Below are positions 5,915 through 10,185 of a stretch of DNA of 10,185 nucleotides, one piece after another. Positions within the stretch are counted from its first letter, which is position 1, and every line of letters starts with the position of its first letter. The notes below the pieces were generated by a model. The model did no database searches, was not told where the DNA came from, and saw only the letters and a list, made by a program, of their open reading frames with translations. This stretch comes from GWA2-66-18 sp964537395 (GTDB taxonomy: Bacteria > Elusimicrobiota > Elusimicrobia > UBA1565 > UBA9628). A program made the position numbers and the translations under genes. The stretch lies in the NCBI GenBank assembly GCA_964537395.1, contig CAZIBN010000097.1:1-10185 (forward strand), in the 5' to 3' direction.

Positions 5915-7144
5915 ATGAACAAGACTCTTGCCGCCGTCCTGCTGCTCGCTCCTCTGGCCGCCGTCGCCGCACCGCTGAACATCGGCGTGGCCTCCGCCGT
6001 GCGCGGCGCCGTGAAAGCGATCGCGCCCGGAGCCGCCGGCCGCGTCGTCGAGACCGGCAAGCCCGTGTACTCTCATGACAAGGTCACGACCGGACCCGAA
6101 GGTAAGCTCCAGGTCCTCCTCCTCGACCAGACCAGCTTCACGATGGGCGCCAACAGCGAGATGGAGCTCGATGAGTTCGTCTTCGACCCGGCCACGAACG
6201 CCGGCAAGGTCTCGGCCAAGATCGCCAAGGGCGCGTTCCGCTTCGTGACCGGCAAGGTCGCGCGCCGCGACCCCGCGAGCATGCAGGTCAAGACGCCGGT
6301 CGGCACGATCGGCATCCGCGGCACGATGACCGCGGGCACGGTCTCCGAGACCGAGGCGATCATCGTCCTCCTCGGCCCCGGGCCGGAGAACAACGCCGAC
6401 GAGAAGACGGGCGGGATCACGGTCACCAACGACAAGGGCTCGACCGAGGTCGACAAGGACGGCTGGGGCGTGACCGTCAAGGCGGGCGAGGCCCCGAGCG
6501 CGCCGTTCGAGCTCGCCCCCGGACAGCTCGAGGGCATCCTCTCCAGCGTCGGCTCGAACCCCAAGGGCGATTCGAAGGACGACACCGCCGCCGGCGACTC
6601 GACGGACAAGTCCTCCGGCCAGGGAACGGCGAAGGGCAAGGACAATGCCGTCGACGCGTTCGCGGCCCTCGACGCCGCGCAGGACGACACCAGCCGGTTC
6701 GCCTCCCAGCAGTTCGGTGCGCCGTCGGTAGCGACCTGGGACCAGGTGCGCGGGATTCCGGGCGGCACGGGTAAGTACACGGGCAGCGGGGCTTACTACA
6801 ACTGCAACAGCGGGACGTGCACGGGCTCCGCGCTTGGCACGACCTCGTTCGTGTTGAACATCGACTTCGGTGGCAAGCAAATCAGTGGCGGGACTATCGA
6901 TATGACTTCGCCGGCGAGCTTTAGCGGTACGATCAACAGCGGGCAAAGCTATGCGACCCTGACCGGAGACGCGACGATGTCGCTTGGTGTGACTGGCGGC
7001 GCGAACTGGTCAGGGACGACGCTGAAGCTGCTCAATTCCGGCGGCGTGACGGCCGGCGCGGCCTCCATCGACGTTCGCGCCATCAGCTTGACCGCCACTC
7101 CGCCCACGTACGGCGGTGCCGTCATCGGCACCTTGGTTCCCTAG
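5915..7144 (+). CDS. Secreted FecR-domain protein with C-terminal small beta-barrel-like domain
   Basis: 409 residues. Signal peptide at 1-19 (MNKTLAAVLLLAPLAAVAA) without a lipobox Cys. FecR domain at about 28-145: 'GKPVYSHDKVTTGPEGKLQVLL', then the hallmark 'VKTPVGTIGIRGT' (125-137). A hydrophilic D/S/G/K-rich linker spans about 212-262. Residues 280-409 are Gly/Ser/Thr-rich short strands ('GKYTGSGAYYNCN', 'FVLNIDFGGKQISGGTIDM', 'TYGGAVIGTLVP') with a Cys pair at 297/302. These resemble the 8-stranded barrel of TbpB-type and hemophilin-type SLAM substrates. There is no transmembrane anti-sigma architecture and no sigma-factor gene nearby, so this is not the classical FecR regulator. It starts 1 nt after the upstream stop, with GGGGA (5903-5907) as its binding site. 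FecR call firm; barrel call is pattern-based. Confidence 0.85.
   Translation: MNKTLAAVLLLAPLAAVAAPLNIGVASAVRGAVKAIAPGAAGRVVETGKPVYSHDKVTTGPEGKLQVLLLDQTSFTMGANSEMELDEFVFDPATNAGKVSAKIAKGAFRFVTGKVARRDPASMQVKTPVGTIGIRGTMTAGTVSETEAIIVLLGPGPENNADEKTGGITVTNDKGSTEVDKDGWGVTVKAGEAPSAPFELAPGQLEGILSSVGSNPKGDSKDDTAAGDSTDKSSGQGTAKGKDNAVDAFAALDAAQDDTSRFASQQFGAPSVATWDQVRGIPGGTGKYTGSGAYYNCNSGTCTGSALGTTSFVLNIDFGGKQISGGTIDMTSPASFSGTINSGQSYATLTGDATMSLGVTGGANWSGTTLKLLNSGGVTAGAASIDVRAISLTATPPTYGGAVIGTLVP
7115..7132. terminator. Hairpin in the last codons of the FecR gene, possible two-way terminator
   Basis: Perfect 7-bp stem GGTGCCG/CGGCACC with a TCAT tetraloop, lying inside the 3' coding end of the FecR gene. 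On the plus strand it is followed by TTGGTT, a poor U-tract. It also lies 9-26 nt beyond the stop of the convergent minus gene. It is the only hairpin I find at this convergent junction. Confidence 0.35.
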
Positions 7145-9038
7145 CGCCGGGCCTTTTCGAGCTTGCGGCGCGCGAGTGTGAACCTGGGGTCGAGCCTCAC
7201 GGCGGCGGCGAACGCGTCGGCCGCCTCACGACGGCGTCCCAGGGCCGTCAAGGCGTTCCCCCAGTTGTAGAATGCAGCCGGCCACGCCGGACTGAGCTCC
7301 GTCGCCCGGCGCAGGGCCGCCTCGGCTCGCGCGTGCCGCCCCGAAGCCATCAAAGCCAGCCCGAGGTTGTTGAGGATCTCTGGGTCGGAGAAGTCGAGCC
7401 GGGCCGCCTGCTCGAGCTCCGCCAGCGCCTCGGCGCGGCGCCCCAGGCCGTCGAGCGTCAGCGCCAGATTGTAGTGCGCCGTCGCGATACCCGGCTTGGC
7501 GGCGATCGCCGCGCGCAGAAGCGTTTCGGCCTCGGCGTAGTTCTTTTTCCCGAGGGCGTCGGCGCCGAGATTGACGAGAGGCTGAGCGAGCGTCGGGTCC
7601 TCGGCGAGGGCGAGGCGCTCCTGGATCAGCGCCTCCTCGATGCGGCCGGCGCGGCGCAAATGCGCGGCCAGATTGACGCGCGGGTAGGTCGAGCGTGGGT
7701 CGACGTTCAGGGCGCGCCGCCACAGGGACTCGGTGCCGCTCCAATAGGAAGCGCCGCGCGCGGCCATGCTCCCGTAGGCCAATATCAGGACGGCCGCGGC
7801 CGCCGACGCCGGGGCGCGCAAAGCGGGGCGCCGTCTCGCGACCAACAGCGCTGCGCCCGCGAGCGCGGACAATCCCAAGCCAGGCAGATAGGAGTAGCGC
7901 TCGGCCATGAGATGGTGCCCGAAGCGCAGGAAGCCCGCCATCGGCAGGAGCGCGATCGCGTAGTGCGCTGCGGCTATGGGCGCCGCCGGCGCGCGTCGCC
8001 GTGCCGCCCAGGCGAGAACGGCCAGGGCCAGGACGCCCAGGGCCGCGCACCAGACCGAGGGGCTTCCGAGACCGAATCCGGCGGGTGTGCGGTGATAGGG
8101 CGAGAGGTCCGAGGGCCACGCCGTTTTCGCCGCGTACCACCACAGCGAATGGATGCCGTGCCCCACGCCGGAGCCTTTGAGCGTGCCATAGGCTTGCTGT
8201 CCGGCGAGGCCCGCGACGCCCGCGGCGCCGGCGATGACGAAGTACGGGATCTTGTCGGCCCAGGAGCGGCGGCGTAGCGGCCAGCGGTCGAGCAGGATCA
8301 GGGTCAGGGGCAAGGTGAGCACGCTCGCCTTCGACAGCACGGCGAGGCAGAAGGCGAACAACGGACGTAACGGCTTTTTGGGATCGCGGATGTACAGCAG
8401 AACGGCGAGCAGATAGAAGAATCCGGACAGGACGTCGCGGCGCTCGGTGAGCCAGACGACGGACTCGACTCGGAGCGNNNNNNNNNNNNNNNNNNNNNNN
8501 NNNNNNNNNNNNNNNNNNNNNNNNNNNNNNNNNNNNNNNNNNNNNNNNNNNNNNNNNNNNNNNNNNNNNNNNNNNNNCCGGACAGGACGTCGCGGCGCTC
8601 GGTGAGCCAGACGACGGACTCGACTCGGAGCGGATGGACGGCCCAGAACAGCGAAGCGAAGAGCGCGGCGATGAGCCTCTCGCGGGAGGAGGACGACGGC
8701 GAGGCTTTTTGGATCAGGTCCTCGACGATCAGGAAAAAAAGCACGGAAGAAGAGCCGTGAAGAGCGTAATTGGTCATGCGCATCGCCGCGGGGTTCGCGC
8801 CCCATAGCGTGAAGTCGAAGGCGTAGCTGAGCCAGGACAGCGGCTGATAGGGGCCGCCGAACATCGTGGTCAGCATCCAGCGGATGTTGGCGGGAGAAAA
8901 GCCCCGCCAGTAGGGGTTTTGGCCGAGATTGACGGCGTCGTCCCAATCGAGAAACGGAGCGGCCAGCGCGGGAAGGAAGGGCGCGGCCGCGGCGAGCGCG
9001 AGAAGGACGAAAAGAGCGGTCCGGGAGCGCGCGGTCAC
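7141..9038 (-). CDS. TMTC-like GT-C membrane glycosyltransferase with C-terminal TPRs (interrupted by an assembly gap)
   Basis: GTG start at 9038-9036. As printed the frame breaks at the N run. Deleting the 100 Ns and one copy of the flanking 55-mer gives 1743 nt, 580 residues, in frame. The N-terminal half is a multi-pass membrane domain. 'FLDWDDAVNLGQNPYWRG' (about 30-46) carries the acidic pair expected in the first extracytoplasmic loop of GT-C enzymes. 'HPLRVESVVWLTERRDVLSGFFYLL' (135-159) and 'AERYSYLPGLG' (328-338) are motifs shared with the TMTC/DUF1736 family of O-mannosyltransferases and their bacterial relatives. Residues about 398-575 hold five TPR units. Role: probably transfers a sugar from a polyprenyl donor to an exported protein or glycan; substrate unknown. 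A possible target is one of the neighbouring secreted proteins, but nothing in the sequence shows this. Likely an intact gene. Confidence 0.85.
8423..8477. repeat. 55-bp contig-end duplication, copy 1
   Basis: Identical over all 55 bases to 8578-8632 on the other side of the N run. Both copies encode the same 18 residues of the conserved 'LRVESVVWLTERRDVLS' motif, which occurs once per protein in this family. It is a contig overlap left unmerged, not a biological repeat. Confidence 0.95.
8478..8577. other. Scaffold gap of exactly 100 N
   Basis: A run of 100 Ns, the conventional length for a gap of unknown size. Because the flanks overlap by 55 identical bases, the true gap is probably absent (size minus 55). 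Confidence 0.98.
8578..8632. repeat. 55-bp contig-end duplication, copy 2
   Basis: Second copy of the 55-mer. A length of 55 equals a commonly used de Bruijn k-mer size, as expected when two graph-adjacent contigs are scaffolded without trimming their shared end. Confidence 0.95.
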
Positions 9039-9044
9039 GGGCTT

Positions 9045-9074
9045 ATTCTAGAAGATTGGACCTCGTCGCGAGAA
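9045..9074 (-). promoter_or_regulatory. Candidate promoter of the TMTC-like gene
   Basis: On the minus strand, TAGAAT (9050-9045) as -10 with an 18-bp spacer to a weak -35, TTCTCG (9074-9069). The GTG start is 6 nt past the -10 and lacks a Shine-Dalgarno site, so the transcript may be leaderless. The -10 lies in a short palindrome, TTCTAGAA (9046-9053), which could be coincidental. Confidence 0.45.
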
Positions 9075-9122
9075 TGATAAATCGCCGGGACAAATCCCTT
9101 ACCCGGGCCGGGCCGATAGGCC

Positions 9123-9151
9123 TAGACAGGGAATAGGTCTTTTGCTAATAT
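9123..9151 (+). promoter_or_regulatory. Near-consensus promoter of the 9184 gene
   Basis: -35 TAGACA (9123-9128, five of six matches to TTGACA), spacer of 17 bp, -10 TAATAT (9146-9151) preceded by TG in the extended position. Transcription would start near 9158, giving a leader of about 26 nt. Confidence 0.75.
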
Positions 9152-9168
9152 CGCGCCAGACGCACCCT

Positions 9169-9174
9169 GGAGGG
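9169..9174 (+). promoter_or_regulatory. Shine-Dalgarno site of the 9184 gene
   Basis: GGAGGG with 9 nt to the ATG at 9184. It fixes this start over the in-frame TTG at 9142, which lies inside the promoter, and shows that this genome also uses conventional ribosome-binding sites. Confidence 0.8.
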
Positions 9175-9183
9175 AACCCCGAG

Positions 9184-10074
9184 ATGAACATGACCCGCCT
9201 GACCTTGACCCTCGCATTCGTCGCGAGCCTCGCCGCACCCGTCCTCGCCGAGACTTCCGCCGTGAACTTCGACCAGGTGATCGACGTCTCCGCGATCGTC
9301 AAGCAGTCGAAGGAAGCCGCCAAGTCCGACGTGAAGGTCGTCGACGCCCAGTACATGGGCGGACGCCGCACGATCCAGGACTGCGTGACCGTCTCCTTCG
9401 GCGCGAACGACACCCCCGTCTCTCCGTCCTTCGAGCTCCGCAGCACGGAGTATGTCGAGGAGTGCTACCAGACCGGCGATCCCCGCAACGGCGGCGGCCG
9501 CCAGTGCTACGAGCGCGTGGGCATGACCTATCACGAGCGCGCCTCGATCACGATCCAGGACCGCCAGCCCCTGCTGCCGTGGGAGCGCGACACGTTCCGC
9601 GTCTGCCTCGACGGCCCTTGGCTGAGCCTCAGCGAGATCGAGACCGCCTACGACTACCGCCGCATCTCCGGCGGCAACTACAACGGCGCCTACATCGTCG
9701 CGCCGGGCCGCAAGATCGCGCAGCGCCCCGACCCGGTCGGTGTTCTCGGCGACCTCGACTCAGGTATGAAGCTCACGCTGAAGGACAAGTGGGCGTCCTA
9801 TTACGCCGGCGAGACCATCGAGATCAAGTACTTCCTCAAGAAGCACGTGGAGAACTGGTTCGACACGGTCATCGCCGAGGGGACTGTGAGCGCGGCCGTC
9901 GCCGAGTCGTATGTCGTGGATCTGTCCAAGAGCGACGGCTTCCGGAACGGCAAGAGCTACTACGTCGAGTACTCGATCCGCCGCATCGGCAAGGTGTCCA
10001 CGGACAAGTTCACGAAGGGTATCGAGACCAACAAGGTGTCGCGCGCGTCCATGTCGTTGGCCTTCGCGAAGTAA
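9184..10074 (+). CDS. Secreted beta-rich four-cysteine protein, unknown function, probably well expressed
   Basis: 296 residues. Signal peptide at 1-22 (cleavage after PVLA, before ETSAVNF). The mature protein is hydrophilic and beta-rich, with Cys at 67, 94, 108 and 141. All fall in the first half, consistent with two disulfides in an N-terminal domain (about 45-175) that contains 'RRTIQDCVTVSFG' and 'GRQCYERVGMTYHERASITI'. The second half (about 185-296) has repeated strand patterns ('IEIKYFLKK', 'KSYYVEYSIRRIG') and no Cys. Third codon positions are almost all G or C, with a narrow set of codons (AAG, GAC, CTC, ATC). Together with the near-consensus promoter, strong ribosome-binding site and strong terminator, this suggests an abundant product transcribed alone. 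I do not recognise the family; it could be an envelope or surface protein specific to this lineage. Confidence 0.85.
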   Translation: MNMTRLTLTLAFVASLAAPVLAETSAVNFDQVIDVSAIVKQSKEAAKSDVKVVDAQYMGGRRTIQDCVTVSFGANDTPVSPSFELRSTEYVEECYQTGDPRNGGGRQCYERVGMTYHERASITIQDRQPLLPWERDTFRVCLDGPWLSLSEIETAYDYRRISGGNYNGAYIVAPGRKIAQRPDPVGVLGDLDSGMKLTLKDKWASYYAGETIEIKYFLKKHVENWFDTVIAEGTVSAAVAESYVVDLSKSDGFRNGKSYYVEYSIRRIGKVSTDKFTKGIETNKVSRASMSLAFAK

Positions 10075-10098
10075 ATCCCGGATCGCTTCCTGAGATGA

Positions 10099-10133
10099 GC
10101 CCCGCCGGTAAAAACCGGCGGGGCTCTGTTATT
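10099..10133 (+). terminator. Rho-independent terminator of the 9184 gene
   Basis: Perfect 11-bp GC-rich stem, GCCCCGCCGGT (10099-10109) paired with ACCGGCGGGGC (10114-10124), with an AAAA loop. It is followed by TCTGTTATT, a T-rich tract that stops where the intron-like sequence begins. Confidence 0.9.
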
Positions 10134-10185
10134 GTGTGCCCAGCATGAACACGACTTGGAGGTGAAAGTCCTCTGGAGAACCCGG
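10134..10185 (+). mobile_element. 5' end of a group II intron, probably class C (cut by the window edge)
   Basis: The sequence from 10134 opens with GTGTGCCCAGCATG, matching the GUGYG 5' boundary and following bases of bacterial group II introns. At 10159-10173 is GAGG-TGAAAGT-CCTC, the short hairpin with the GGTGAAAGTCC core common in domain I near the 5' end. It sits 9 nt after a strong terminator hairpin, the known target site of class C introns. Only 52 bases are visible, so the reverse transcriptase ORF, domains V/VI and 3' end cannot be checked. Confidence 0.65.

Noticed and set aside
4306..6060. 584-codon open frame on the minus strand opposite the SLAM-like gene
   Set aside because: Its translation is Arg/Gly/Ala/Val-rich with no domain or signal, and it lies antisense to genes with clear domains. 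Long antisense frames are expected at this GC content.
5915..7144. FecR protein as a TonB-type anti-sigma regulator
   Set aside because: No transmembrane helix, no cytoplasmic N-terminal domain, and no ECF sigma factor or TonB receptor gene nearby.
8423..8632. Direct repeats as an insertion target duplication or biological repeat
   Set aside because: Exact 55-mers flanking exactly 100 Ns, inside a motif that occurs once per protein, are explained by an unmerged contig overlap.
1..10185. tRNA, rRNA or CRISPR arrays
   Set aside because: No cloverleaf, rRNA-like stretch or regularly spaced repeats were seen on reading the window.

Overview
This is a GC-rich (roughly two-thirds G+C) bacterial window. 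An outer membrane is implied: one gene encodes a likely outer-membrane beta-barrel, and seven of the nine genes encode proteins with Sec-type signal peptides. The mix of small lineage-specific secreted proteins, a CHASE2 cyclase and a TMTC-like TPR glycosyltransferase would fit an uncultured Gram-negative lineage such as Elusimicrobiota. That placement is a weak inference and no marker gene is present. A run of exactly 100 Ns flanked by an exact 55-bp duplication shows that this is an assembled draft scaffold, probably from a metagenome.

Layout. Positions 111-1282 hold two coupled genes for secreted proteins of unknown function (a six-Cys protein with a possible PsbP/DUF1795-like part, and a short single-TPR protein), followed at 1350-1598 by a small secreted ORF that may be a decayed gene. 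A minus-strand secreted protein lies at 1745-2137. The centre (2256-7144) is the most interesting part. A CHASE2/class III adenylate cyclase on the minus strand is divergent from a two-gene plus-strand operon: a TPR plus beta-barrel protein resembling SLAM/DUF560 surface-protein exporters, then a FecR-domain protein whose C-terminus looks like the small beta-barrel handle carried by SLAM substrates. The 46 bp between the divergent starts carries two interleaved promoter candidates, each with its -10 box only 7 nt from its ATG, so both mRNAs are predicted to be leaderless or nearly so.

A minus-strand GT-C/TMTC-like TPR protein (7141-9038) converges on the FecR gene, and both stop codons share one CTAG. 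Its apparent break at the N run is an assembly artefact: removing the Ns and one copy of the 55-mer restores a 580-residue reading frame. The last gene (9184-10074) is a probably well-expressed secreted protein with its own near-consensus promoter, Shine-Dalgarno site and strong intrinsic terminator.

Directly after that terminator, the last 52 bases look like the 5' end of a group II intron, in the position favoured by class C introns. The window ends inside it.

Working hypothesis: the SLAM-like barrel exports or displays the FecR-barrel protein on the cell surface, while the CHASE2 cyclase converts a periplasmic cue, possibly related to that export, into cAMP. The individual domains are known. 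Their joint role here is inferred from domain content and gene order only.
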